Under the pieces are notes generated by a model, which had not been told where the DNA came from, did no database searches, and saw only the letters and a list, made by a program, of their open reading frames with translations. This document shows, one piece after another, positions 1 through 10,932 of a stretch of 64,000 bases of DNA. The translations under genes and the position numbers were made by a program. This stretch comes from Labyrinthula sp. Ha. Its lineage: Eukaryota > Sar > Bigyra > Labyrinthulida > Labyrinthulaceae. The stretch is from assembly GCA_015227615.1 (NCBI GenBank), contig JAALGZ010000001.1:2170001-2234000 (forward strand), in the 5' to 3' direction. Numbering within the stretch: position 1 is the first letter of the stretch; each line of letters opens with the position of its first letter.

Positions 1-3000
1 CACAGCATTTGGTTTTTTAATTCTTTAGTATGAACTCAACATAATGTCTTTAGAAAATTTGTCTTCCAAAAATGAGAAAATAGGAGCAATTAGTAATCGA
101 AACAATCAAAAAATGCTGAGAGTTTCATAGAACAGATTAGTAGAAGGTTTAAGAGAAGCAAGATGAAAGGTTGGAAGAGAAAACAACACCAAGATAGAAG
201 AGACATGATACAGTTAAATTGAAGTATAGTAAAATAACTTCTGACGCAGTTAAGAAAATATTTTCTTTAAGTTCTTTTTATATTCATGAACGTCAAGTTG
301 TGTAGCATCAAATGATGAAATATAAAAGATATGAAGCCCAAGCAAATAAGAGGACACAAAACACCTAAAATGGATATATATAATATTGAGGACATTTTGT
401 ATTACACTGCTGTTACAAAAATTTCTGAAATATGCATTAAGTTTATGAAAGTCTCATTCTGAAAGCTAAGGCCACAGTTTCTGAAACGTATGGAGAGGAT
501 ACACAAAAGATAATGAAAGAAGCATAGGAAAAATCAAAAGTCTTATAAAAACAAACCTAATTAACACGAAGTAGCATATAATATAATCCGATTTACTTTT
601 TTTCAGTTGAAGTACAAAGGTTCCAAATATATATGAAAACCAAAGACATATTAACGGTGGAAATTTCTGAAAAGAAACCTTCTTAAAACAAGCAGAAGTA
701 TTTATTAATGAGAAAATTCAATAAGCGCGGGGCTATCTTGGCAAAATAATGATGTTTTCATTTGACAGAAAATTTCATAGCATAAAAACATAGCGCGACA
801 TGTAAGGGAAATTCTAGGAAAGGAAGTAGTTTTGGGATGAGAATAATCACCAAGGTCTTGGGAGCCTTCAAAATGAAAACATTAATATCAAATTTTCTTC
901 TATTTTTTTCTTTTCTATGTGATAGCAAAGGTGAAGATGAATCGTGTGATAGATCAGATTTAATACTAAGAATGCGTCATTGATATATTGTTGAAAAAAT
1001 CTCTTGCGAAAAAAATGGGGAATGTTTGCTTTTGTCTTTCCTTGCTGCCTTTAACTCTCTGACATACCCCCCTACACATCGCTAGCAACTCTGCATGTTC
1101 CTCCAATCTGCCTATGGGCACCTTAACCATACTCAAGGATGGAACCTTTACTATAATCTATAAGCTCTATCTACTACTAATGTCCACCCTGTTGTTACCC
1201 TTTTGGGCAAAAAGATGTGAAAGGGTGTCCTGACAAACCTATCATGAAATAAAGCGTGGGTGTTTTATTTGCGGATTTCTCTGTATATAGCAAGAATGCT
1301 CAAAGGCTCTACATACGAAGTTTAAGCTAATCCAAGGATCAAGTTTACTTATTTCTCATTGACCCCAACTATCTCATTCATATTAAATTTGTACTGAGCT
1401 GTTTGTCGGGCAACCTTCTCTATAACTATCTTAGTCAAATATCCTCTGTCTAAAATTAATTGTCATTAAAATAAATTCGCTGACTCTGTCTTTAATATTT
1501 TCTTACATCAATGAATTCCTATGTCCAATGTTGACTAGGGAATTGATTTTATCTCACTTTTCTTGCTCACACCTCTCCGTCATTTGATAAGGATATTTTA
1601 GAAGTTGATTGGGACTTTTAATCTTGAAACTATGTCTTGGTCCCTCTATTTTTCAATATTGAGTGAAAAAGCTAAGCTGTCTGAGTGGAACACTGATAAA
1701 ACGGGAAAATATTACTTTGGTCAAATGTATCGATCTATTTTTTTCATTAATGTCTTTGCTCAACGTTTTTATGTTCTTCTTGATACCTGTGCAACATATG
1801 TTGAGTCTGACGTCTAAGGGCCTCCTAGGTTTCAATATCATAGAAAACAGCTTTGCCCAACTAAAATTTTAGACTTTCGTGAATGATTGCCTATGCTACT
1901 CTGGGTGGTATAGAAGGTATCCTTAAGAAGTGTTTGGTGTAACTCAAATGAACTTTATCTGCTTCAAAGCAAGATTTGGCAAACAATGGTTTTCCAACGA
2001 TCATGGTTGCAGTGAGATTGAGTTATCTACTATATCTTTGCCCGCGAATGACCTCAGAAAATCATTCAATTCGATTAAAAGGTGTACAAAGCAACTTAGT
2101 GAAAAATTTATTATTAAAGGCAAGGTAACGATTAGGGATCTGGCCACCATAGATTATATATTTTTTTAGAATCTTTATATTTGAAACAAACTCTTAAGAC
2201 TTACCTCTACTATAAAATCAAGTGATATTCTCTTTTACTATTGAAACATATCTTCAAAAACTAAATAGGATTTCGCAGTGTCATCGTAGATGTAACATCT
2301 TTAATTCAGTTCCACCCATTTTGCCCAGCTGTATAATCACTGTTTGGAGCATTTTCTGCTCTTGTTCAACAGCAACCTTAACTAATTGCATTTTCTTTAT
2401 CTTGGTGAAAAATTATGAATATTATTCTTGTTGTTGTCACCTAATGTGGTGTCCAATCATTCAAAAAATAGTGAAATGCGCTACTCGAGAGAAGAAAATC
2501 ATATCCCTCATACATATCTACATGTAAATAAGCCATTAAGTTTCTTCCAAATTACTATTATAAGGAAATATAATTATTTTATTTTAAATGCGAATGATTC
2601 TCTGCTGAGTTTACTGCAAAGAAGGAACATGAAAGTGAAAGTGCATTCATTTCTTTCACTTCATAGGAATAATCAATTCTAAAACTGTACACGGGCAGTT
2701 TTATGCTCAGCTCACATGGTATCATTTTAAATATTTCGTGTTATTAAGTATTTTATTCTATGATCTGAAGTTATAATGACCGTCAAGAGCTCTTGTAGTC
2801 TAGAACATCATTTTAGAAAAGGTTACGTAAATTAGTATAGAAGTTTCAAATTAATCATAAAAGGCGTCAATAAATGCAAAATACAACGATGTTTGAGTTG
2901 TGGGAATTTCTTAAACCCATAGAGGAGAATTAAGTATAAGTTAACATATGACTTTCAATAACCTTACAGCTACACTGTAGAGAATAAGAGGCCATAAGCT

Positions 3001-4081
3001 GAAACTATACAATTTCTCCTCTAGAGAAAAAGCGTTAAAAAAAACAAAAACTAAATTTTCCTTAGCTTGAAAAGTGTAACCCGTCTTCCTAAGTTTTGTC
3101 ACGATTCAATAATTCTTATACTACTAAAAAAAATTCCCGTGGGATCTAGTCATCTAGGTTTGAACTTGTAACCACTTGCCTAATCAGTTGATAAGAGAAA
3201 GATCTTACCATGAAAAAATAATTTTTATGTAATAAATTACATTCCATAATATTGCTCATAAGGATATTAGCTCCTTTTCTGTTGGCGTAGACTCCATAGA
3301 TGCAGCGTAGAGGAATTACTAAAAACATACACGGTAGAGACATAGGCGGTGTTGTTTTTCGATCGACACCGGGTATTACTAGTATTAACCTGAAGTAACA
3401 AAAAGTTAGAGTTTAAAGGAAAGTTATACTTCTGTTAGTTTAATACAAACTACGTATCATTTTTATTCTGCACGCTCACTTCATTAATTGGTCCAAATTT
3501 CATTGTGAAAGAGCCATGTAATCTAGTCTAGGAGCACATCCTATTTAGCTTCCCATGATGTTATAAACAAACTAAAACAAAACGATGAAAAATATTTTTA
3601 CTCTAATACAGCTACATACTTACGTGTCTTTTTGCCTAACCCTTTTTACCCAATTATCTACCCGTAGCCTAACTGTTATACAATTTTTCACCTTGTGTCT
3701 TTGCCCACCTTGGGATAGGACATGAAAAAATGGAAATAACTTACCTCTAGATGTTTACATCATATTTTTCATACTAAATCAATATATAAACTTCTAGAGT
3801 GGCGTATAGTTTTGTTCTACAGAGCTTAGATGGGTGTTGTATATATACCCACATCTGAACAGATGATGGTATACAGCCTCACGTTTTTTACCGCAAAGAA
3901 AAAAAAATGCTGGTAATTGGTGATTAACTATAATTTATCCCTTTTATAGTATTATTTCAATAAACTTTTCTTTCTGGTGTTATGGTTTTCATGGACAACC
4001 AACTTTCACCTTGTGTACTACATCTTAAGGGATGGCATATCATGCTACAATATTGAATTACTGTAATTATCTGAAGCAAGA
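1..4081. other. gene-free AT-rich stretch
   Basis: I see no supported gene here. Short open frames occur at about 1605-1872, 1930-2169 and 2222-2682. They overlap in different frames, carry no family motif I recognise and are interrupted all round. Some wording in 1570-2170 is mildly coding-like, so a very old mobile-element remnant is possible, but I cannot name one. The last 100 bases are the 5' flank of PEX7. Confidence 0.6.
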
Positions 4082-5170
4082 ATGGAGAAAACATTTAGAA
4101 CACCAAACCTTCACCACTACTGCGCTCAGTTCAGTCCATTTCCAAACAACCGAATACTTTTATCATCTTCGCAATATTATGGAATTGTAGGAAATGGTGT
4201 TCAATACATTCTTCAACAAACCCCAACACAAATTGTAGAACTTCGAAAATTCCTCACAAACGACGCCGTACTCTCTTCTGCTTGGAGTGAAATAAATCCA
4301 GAACAGCTAGTCTCTGCCTGTGGTATATTTATTAATATTAGCTAAGCATAGGTGATGGCAGTTTAAAGCTTTGGGACATTCGATCAACAGATAGCTTTCC
4401 CATACAGTCATGGACAAACTTTTCTCAAGAAGTATCTTCAGTAGACTGGAACTTGATTTCAAAGAAGTCTTTTGTCGCTACTTCTCATTCTGGAGAAATA
4501 AAACTTTATGATCCGTTTAATCCTATGCCAATAAACGGATATTTAGAAAAGTTTACAATAAATAAGGCGCGATGGAATCCACATTTTGATCAGTCGTTTA
4601 TGATAGCAAGTGGTGTTACAATATCTGTATATGATGTTCGACAAAATACTCTTGCCTTACAGTTTGAAACATCATTTGGTGAAGTTTTATCTTGTGATTG
4701 GAGTAAATATAAAAACTTCGAACTTGTAACCTGTGGAGCAACTACAGAACCTGTTCTTAAACTTTGGGATATACGAAATACAAAACTACCACTCAAGATA
4801 TTTCCAGGACATAAGTTTGGAGTTCGTGATGTTAAGTTTTCACCACATGATCAAAACTTAGTTGCTTCTTGTTCTTAGTACTTTTTCCAATTTTCCCTTA
4901 TATTTAGTGACATGACGATTTGCTTGTGGAACTTAGCTGCTCAAGATGGATTTAATTTAGTTCAAAAGTTCTCCCATCACAATGAATTTGTTTTTGGTTT
5001 AGATTTTAACCTGTTTCAACCAAATCAAGTGGCTTCTGCCTCATGGGTATGACGTTTCTCCATATTAAGTTTAGGATGAGAATCTCTGCGTGTTTGATTT
5101 GGCGAATCCTCCTCAGAAGATTCCACATATGGGTCCTGTCAATCAAAACAACATGAAAGCACTTAAGTAA
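4082..5170 (+). CDS. PEX7: peroxin-7, WD40 import receptor for PTS2 proteins
   Basis: This gene encodes the cytosolic receptor that carries PTS2-tagged enzymes to peroxisomes. It is spliced from four exons: 4082-4322, 4352-4877, 4908-5046 and 5075-5170. They join into a frame of 333 residues, the usual size for PEX7. The N-terminus has the family signature (CAQFSPFPNNRILLSSSQYYGI; split here as CAQFSPF and SSSQYYGI). Later repeats include LVTCGATTEPVLKLWDIR, GHKFGVRDVKFSP and VASCSYDMTICLWN. The SYD motif and the later VASASWDENLCVFD match PEX7 blade edges. Each intron interrupts a WD repeat, and conserved residues are restored only when it is removed, which supports the splicing. The start is the first ATG, just before the conserved N-terminal blade. 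The stop lies 63 bp from the stop of a convergent gene. The gene implies that the organism has peroxisomes using the PTS2 route. Confidence 0.94.
4323..4351 (+). other. 29-nt spliceosomal intron in PEX7
   Basis: It starts GTATAT and ends CATAG, with a possible branch sequence CTAAGC close to the acceptor. It contains in-frame stops. Removal restores SACGDGSLKLWD, a WD-repeat end. Confidence 0.9.
4878..4907 (+). other. 30-nt spliceosomal intron in PEX7
   Basis: It starts GTACTT and ends ATTTAG, with a pyrimidine-rich body. Removal restores ASCSYDMTICLWN, the most conserved PEX7 blade. Confidence 0.9.
5047..5074 (+). other. 28-nt spliceosomal intron in PEX7
   Basis: It starts GTATGA and ends GTTTAG. 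Removal restores SASWDENLCVFDLANPP, the final WD repeat. Confidence 0.9.
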
Positions 5171-5233
5171 ACTCAACTATGTTTTACAAGCCAAAAGCAA
5201 TAACACATAAAATACCGAAGACTTGCACAGGTT

Positions 5234-5518
5234 TTACTGAAGGTTCCTTTCCCTGGTAACCAACTCTCTTGCAGCTTCGTGGTAGAAATTAACTCGCTCA
5301 GAGATAGCACTAATGTTTTCAACCAAATAGTCAAGACTCTTTTCTAAATTTCTTTCTCTTTCTGCATTGCTTGTATCATTGTTTCCACTAGCGCTTAGAG
5401 TTAGATCCCTAATGAGGTAGTCGACCCGTTTGCTCAAGCACTGAATGTATGTCTTTTCAGCCAATGTATCTCTGAGCACATCTTCCAAAGTTTGATTGGT
5501 TCTTTCGTCTGCGGGCAT
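5234..5518 (-). CDS. small acidic coiled-coil protein, unrecognised
   Basis: A 94-residue frame starts at ATG and lies tail-to-tail with PEX7, with 63 bp between stops. The protein is charged and almost entirely helical, with heptad-like spacing of Leu, Val and Ile (for example LEDVLRDTL and LDYLVENISAISERVNFY). It has no Pro, no Trp and no membrane segment. The composition suits a small subunit of a multi-protein complex, such as a BLOC-1-like or kinetochore-type helical subunit, but no signature allows a choice. Codon use is even and there are no intron signals inside. I consider it a real gene because of its ATG start, length against the AT-rich background, helix pattern and convergent placement. 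The function is unknown. Confidence 0.6.
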   Translation of the reverse strand: MPADERTNQTLEDVLRDTLAEKTYIQCLSKRVDYLIRDLTLSASGNNDTSNAERERNLEKSLDYLVENISAISERVNFYHEAARELVTRERNLQ

Positions 5519-7265
5519 TGATTCAGTTTGTGTTTTCTCTCTGTGTGGATTTTTATTATGTTTGTTCGATGAAATTTCTTTCAGGAGAATAATGCTTCGA
5601 AGATAATTCGACAGAAATGATACTTTCCATGAACATTTGGAATGGAAATTTGTGAGCTAGCTAATATGTTATGAGCTGATGAAAGGTATTCAATGGACTC
5701 AACCCACTATAGTTAGTTCCTGGACTGAAGAAATACACTATTCACCGAATCTGTTATCCATTATGGTTTATTGTAGTTTGCGTTATTTTAGTTGCTATTT
5801 CTTGATGACGTGGAATTAAACATAATCAGAATTTCCCCAAAAATAAAGAAAGTGGTAACTTCATGGTAACATAATTAAATCATTAGATTTTGACTGCCTA
5901 TGAGTAGCCGAAATTTGAACTCCAAGTAGGCATCAGAATTAATAAAATTTATCAAAAATTGTTTGTTAATTCTTTTAATTCTGGTTATCTATAAGAAAAT
6001 CTAGGTTTTGATTCCTATCAAATGATTTTGATTTTGTTCTGAGAAAAAATTGCTCATCAATACAAGATTAGGCCACATGTGCTTGGACGAAATGGCTACA
6101 AAAAATATTTCATATTAACACAGCATGATAACCCATGAAAAAATTGTCGTATAACTCAGGAATACTTTGTTCTAGGATACAGCTAGGCCACTTCGCCCGT
6201 TTTTTTAAGTCTTTCGTACGGTTGAAAAAAAGAAATATCATATTTCACCACAAGAGTTAGGGTCCTGGGTCCCTGTCTTGTATTGACAATTAACTGATTA
6301 TTAATAACCAATCAAAATGTATAGGGAGTTATCAGAATTAGTCAAGAAGAAACTAATGGTAAACCATTTGTTGATTAATTATCAGTAAATCAAATCCGAT
6401 TTCTAACCACAAGTAACTAACAAAAGCAAAGTGACTAATGAAGTCAGGCTACATGAAAAACATTAAAATGGAAGAATTTGCCAATAATTAATTCCACGGC
6501 CCATCGAACAGCAGACTGGAACCCAGTTACATAAGAAAGTTAAAACGGGTCAAATTGCTTGCAACAAGCGCTTGTTAATCCTGTACTAAGTTTTATTTTA
6601 TTAATTTGAAGACGTTTGAACTTTGGAGGTCTGTATTAAGTACAAAATGTCTGGAGTTGTATATCCTCTGTCGAAGTGTACTTCTAACTTAACTACATAT
6701 GCACTGCAAAGTCAAGAAAAAAAAACATCGGCTGATAGAAACTTTGAAAACTTTCATTCCATACATAGAGCAGGGACTTAATAAAATATATTGCATTTCT
6801 ACGGTACTGACAACAAGAAAATTCTTAAGCTTTGGGACACGATACGTTGAAGATTTCATCTTGCGAGTAATGAGATAATTAGCACTTAATCGCATTAATC
6901 CCTAAGTTCGTGTTTTCCCCGTCATTTTAGAAAAAGTACCACTTCGCTATTCGTTACACTTTATTTGATTTTTTGAGGCTTCACATTCCTTTGTCTCAAA
7001 TAAAATCATACCCCTGTTAACTTGCAGTTTTGAGCATTTTGAAACATTAGAGACTGCTTCGCCGTCATCTTAACAGTTGGATATAAGTAGTACAAATTCT
7101 TGTGCCGTATGGGAGGAATTAGTTAAAAACGAAGAATTTTACTATCGGATCGTTATTAGCTCCCATCCAAAATGAAGGCAGAGCTATGAATTTGATTCGA
7201 GAATTTAACAACAGATCTGGATTAGCCACAGTTTCAAAAAAAGCAGATGGATAACTGCATGGCCT
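5519..7265. other. gene-free AT-rich stretch
   Basis: I find no supported coding region, RNA gene or clear repeat. The frame at 6689-6895 (-) is short and has no recognisable composition. The first part is presumably the 5' flank of the small coiled-coil gene. Confidence 0.55.
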
Positions 7266-8162
7266 TTATGAACATTTACATCTTTTTTGCTCATCAAATT
7301 TTACCTTGAAAACTGTTACGGTACTTCCATAGGGTGATAGCATTCTAAATCCATAGAAGCTGCAGACAATGAGTTTGTACAAAAACAAATCCAGAACAGG
7401 AATGCTGGCTCCATTATTGGCCCAGAAAATACAGACCCAACTACTCATAAACAAGGAAGAATATATAATAGCCTGAGGCCAGAAAATCATAGGTGTAACT
7501 GAGAGAAAATATCTCAGAGCAGTAATCATCGTTTTAGGTTTTGATGTAGAAACAATTCTTTCGAAGATAGAAAGCGTGAGACCAACCCTATACTGACTAG
7601 GACATATACTAAACTCATCCTCACTGAGTAGAAAGATAAATACATTGTATTCCACTTTATGGTCTTAGCATCATTGCTACATAACTTCCAAAACTGAATC
7701 ATAAAACCAGAAGCAAAGAAGTAGCTGAATATCCTCCCAAGAAAACTCAAGAACCGTATAGAACGAATCAATAACAACAGTATCATACTAGGGGATATCG
7801 ATATAGTTGTCCTGAAAATAGTTCAACAGAAAATACCCAAGTACAAAGAGACAGGATGATTGCTGCGCAACTACATGCTGTAGTACAAAACATGCTATCA
7901 AATCCACACAATAACACAAAATCAGCCAACATATCAACATCGAAATTGCTAGAACATCCAAGAATAACCGAATATATACAGGAGAATGAAAATTCATTCT
8001 GCCAGAAGAAAACCCTCCAGCTGCAAATGTGAAACTTTCAACGATCCACTTCCCACTAACAGCAAGAGTCTTCAACCCGTATAGAATATACCTAAACTGT
8101 AATCTAAGAACCAAAAATACACCCAACTGGTTAGATGTAGTCACTTCGCCAAGGACACCCAC
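7266..8162 (-). pseudogene. decayed multi-pass membrane protein frame
   Basis: Three adjoining or overlapping minus-strand open segments (8162-7788, 7786-7526 and 7655-7266) together read as a hydrophobic, membrane-type protein. At least five stretches are long enough for membrane helices, for example around LDVLAISMLICWLILCYCV and FWPQAIIYSSLFMSSWVCIF. They are separated by stops and frame changes. Coding-like wording continues upstream on the same strand to about 8395, up to the transposon edge. The last residues (FKVKFDEQ) faintly recall the end of a processive family-2 glycosyltransferase, which is not enough to name it. The simplest reading is a dead gene. A chance hydrophobic frame in AT-rich DNA is the alternative. 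Confidence 0.3.
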
Positions 8163-8395
8163 GTAAAAGTCTGATCGTGAATAGAATATGATCCGCTATG
8201 ATAAGGATTAACGATTAAAACAGCAGCTGCAATTGTCCTCTATCCTTGCACAGTAGAAATAAGAGCAGCTGGAACATGCACTATGGGATGAACCAAGCGC
8301 AAAGAAATATATTGAAACTAACTATTCCATCTCAAATTTGGACTTCGAAAATATAAAATCCCGCTAGATACAGCTTTCTGGATCTGAGCATATAC

Positions 8396-8442
8396 CTTAG
8401 AAGAGGCGACTTAACTTAAGCGGATTTTCACTTAAGCGGTCC
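8396..8442 (+). repeat. left terminal inverted repeat of the MULE
   Basis: It starts CTTAGAAGAGGCGACTTAA and ends CTTAAGCGGTCC. It pairs with the reverse complement of 10885-10932, which starts CTAAGACGGGAGCGACTTAA and ends in the same CTTAAGCGGTCC. The last 12 bases are identical and the outer part differs at several sites. Confidence 0.8.
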
Positions 8443-10246
8443 ATAACGGCTATCCATCAAAACAACAAGAAGTAGAACTACAGCAAAGGGCTAAAAAACT
8501 AAACTGGTCCGTTCTCAACGAACTCTTCAAGTTTTTGGAACATTCTTGGATTCAGATACTCGCACGTTAAAGGAGATTTTGAATAACACAGGAAATTCAG
8601 AAAATTTTTTTATGAAAAACTTTGAAAATACTATGCCATTGTTCAAAAAAAGATTGGTAGATGAATTTCCCGAAAAAAGGCTCTTAAGTTTTAACTAACT
8701 TGAGTTTTTTTAGAGGAAACGTTAAAAAACCAAAGGTTTTGCACCTCTTGTTGAAACGGTGAAACATTCTCAGCAAAGGCTGGACAAAAATTATTTGACA
8801 ATACTTCATTTTTTAGATCACGGGCGTTTTTTACTGCCATAGAAAACTTGTAAAGTGTTGCTTCAAGATGCGCTGCAGTTTTTCTATAAAGGAACGGTAT
8901 TTTTTGGACGAGGTCAATTTAGATTACTTTCATGTGTTGCAAAGGAATGGAGATAACTTAAACGAAGTATTGTTTAAGAGAGATCTTAGTCGTAGAGACT
9001 TTAAAATACTTAGAATGGGTCCAAACGCGTGCCTGAGTCTTTTTCATGCAAGAATGATATTTAAAGCTAGTTTTTCTAACGGAAACTACAAAGCACACTC
9101 TTCACAAACTCAATTTTGAAATTTTGAGAAATAAATTCTAAGCAAAGTGATCCTCAGTACAAGCCTTGATCAATTTTGAGGAGAGATTTACAAGGAAAGG
9201 TGGTAGATTTAAAATACCTCTAAACAATGAATTTTCACCTCCATTTGTTCATGGATGGATTTCACAAAACCCACTTCAGAAAAAGCACACAACTACCTAC
9301 CGATATTTTCTTAGCTAGATTCGATATATCAAACTTCTAAGTACCTATTGAAGGTGAATGATTCATACAGCTGTGGAGGCTCTTGGCCATTCAGCTGTTA
9401 TTGGGCTGTAACTTTTTGAAATTGAATAACAAAGAACATCAAGAAAGGAATGCTTCAACCAGATTTTACCAATGGGAACTTTTTAATTCTCGCTAGAGGT
9501 TCCCTTATTTCTCCAATGTAGCTGAAAATTTTAAGCTAATAGACCTTCGGTGTGTTAAACATTTTGAAAAAATAGATCACAAAAGGTGCTAGTGAGCTGG
9601 GCTCAAAACGGAATGATTTTATTAAGGCACTTAATCAAGCTTTCTACGATGACTTTGTCTCTGAAAGTGTACCGGTAGTCTTCCTTGAAGAATGCACAGA
9701 GAAATTAACGAAGTAAAAACCAAGATGCTTAATCAAAACCTTGATCATAGCCAGCGCTAACCTCGCCTTTACTCTGACAGGAAAATATTTGCTAGAGGTC
9801 ATGTGGCTTCGCAAAAAATCGAGAGAATCGGTGCAGGTATCAAAGTATGGCTAGATACTGAAATTAATATATGAACACATGCAAAACTTCTTTATCATAT
9901 AGCTCGTGTTACTGAAAGACAAGACAGAAAACGCATTGAACTCTTAAAGAAATACATCAAAGAAAACTCGGAGGTAGCACCATTTATTAGTAAATAGTTA
10001 CATTAGGAATTGGTTGAAAGTCAACAGCAGAAGATTTTTCAGTACAAAAATTACCCAGGTTGGTAAGTAAAAGCTCAACTAGGAAGAGTTTTTACAGTTC
10101 TGCTGCTAGAACAAGATACAGATAGGTTCAGTTGTGAAGGTTCCCATCAGCATTCATTTAAACTTCCATGCAGACACATGGTAAAGCCATTTGCATTCAA
10201 TAAGTTAAACTTTCTTGATCCCGAGGCTATCCTAACACGATAGAAG

Positions 10247-10444
10247 ATGGCAAATCATCTACTGTATAAGCAGGTAATGGCAAAACTTGGGCTCATCTTT
10301 GTAGAAAAGTCAACTGCCAAGCCACATGTCGGTGCTGGGAATCATCTAGCAATCAATCTACCAAAATTTCAGCATCTGCAAGTTCCAGGTAAAAGTAAGC
10401 TAAGGTACAGAAAACTAAAAAAAACTCTTCAACCAAGTTACTGA
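10247..10444 (+). pseudogene. C-terminal fragment of the MULE transposase
   Basis: A 65-residue open segment from ATG follows the SWIM-like finger and ends 440 bases before the right terminal repeat. It is basic at its end (KSKLRYRKLKK). Position and strand make it the transposase tail, not a separate gene. Confidence 0.55.
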
Positions 10445-10884
10445 AAAGGCGAGTGAAAACAAATTTCTCTGGAAGAAGTCTTTAGTTTGTTAAAACCGTT
10501 GTGTGATGATCCAGAAACCTCAGCTTCCACCGACATCGCAGTAATTCTTGACTCACCAGTGAAGCAAGAAAAAAATAATGATTGAGCTAACTTCTTCTGA
10601 ACTTTTTCGGTCTTTTCTATTTCACCATTTCCGTTTCATCTTTCTGTATGAGTCAAAGGGTTCCAATTTTTGAATATTACTGATCGTGACTATTAACATG
10701 AATAACACAGTAGAAGCAACTACACATATATTAGGTATCCAAACATATTGTCCCTTAATATGAAAATTTATGGGACCAATAATCATTCAAAAACTCGAAA
10801 AATTCGCCGAGAACAAGCCCATTTAGTTTTGTTGAGCACTTTGTTATAATTCTGATTCTTGTTGTTTTGCTGAATGGTGGATAT

Positions 10885-10932
10885 GGACCGCTTAAGCAAA
10901 GACGCGGTCAAATTAAGTCGCTCCCGTCTTAG
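10885..10932 (-). repeat. right terminal inverted repeat of the MULE
   Basis: It opens GGACCGCTTAAG and closes CGCTCCCGTCTTAG. It is the inverted partner of 8396-8442. Confidence 0.8.

Larger units (their letters stand above)
8396..10932 (+). mobile_element. Mutator-like (MULE) DNA transposon, decayed
   Basis: A 2.54-kb element is bounded by imperfect terminal inverted repeats of about 48 bp (8396-8442 and 10885-10932). Its plus-strand interior is a broken transposase. About 9250-9285 reads FMDGFHKTHFRK, matching the first catalytic Asp block of MULE transposases (DGxxKT). About 10121-10186 reads FSCEGSHQHSFKLPCRHMV, a SWIM-type zinc finger in which the usual first Cys is Phe. An open tail follows at 10247-10444. 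Between these blocks the frame is cut by many stops and shifts, so it makes no transposase. I could not see a convincing target-site duplication. Transposase decay and TIR divergence suggest an old insertion. Confidence 0.75.

Noticed and set aside
1605-2169. Overlapping open frames that might be an old transposase
   Set aside because: No catalytic motif, terminal repeat or recognisable domain; the frames conflict with one another.
3143-3211. Minus-strand tRNA-like stretch with a GTTCAAACC block
   Set aside because: The B-box-like block and an A-box-like stretch are present, but the T stem pairs poorly and I could not fold an acceptor stem.
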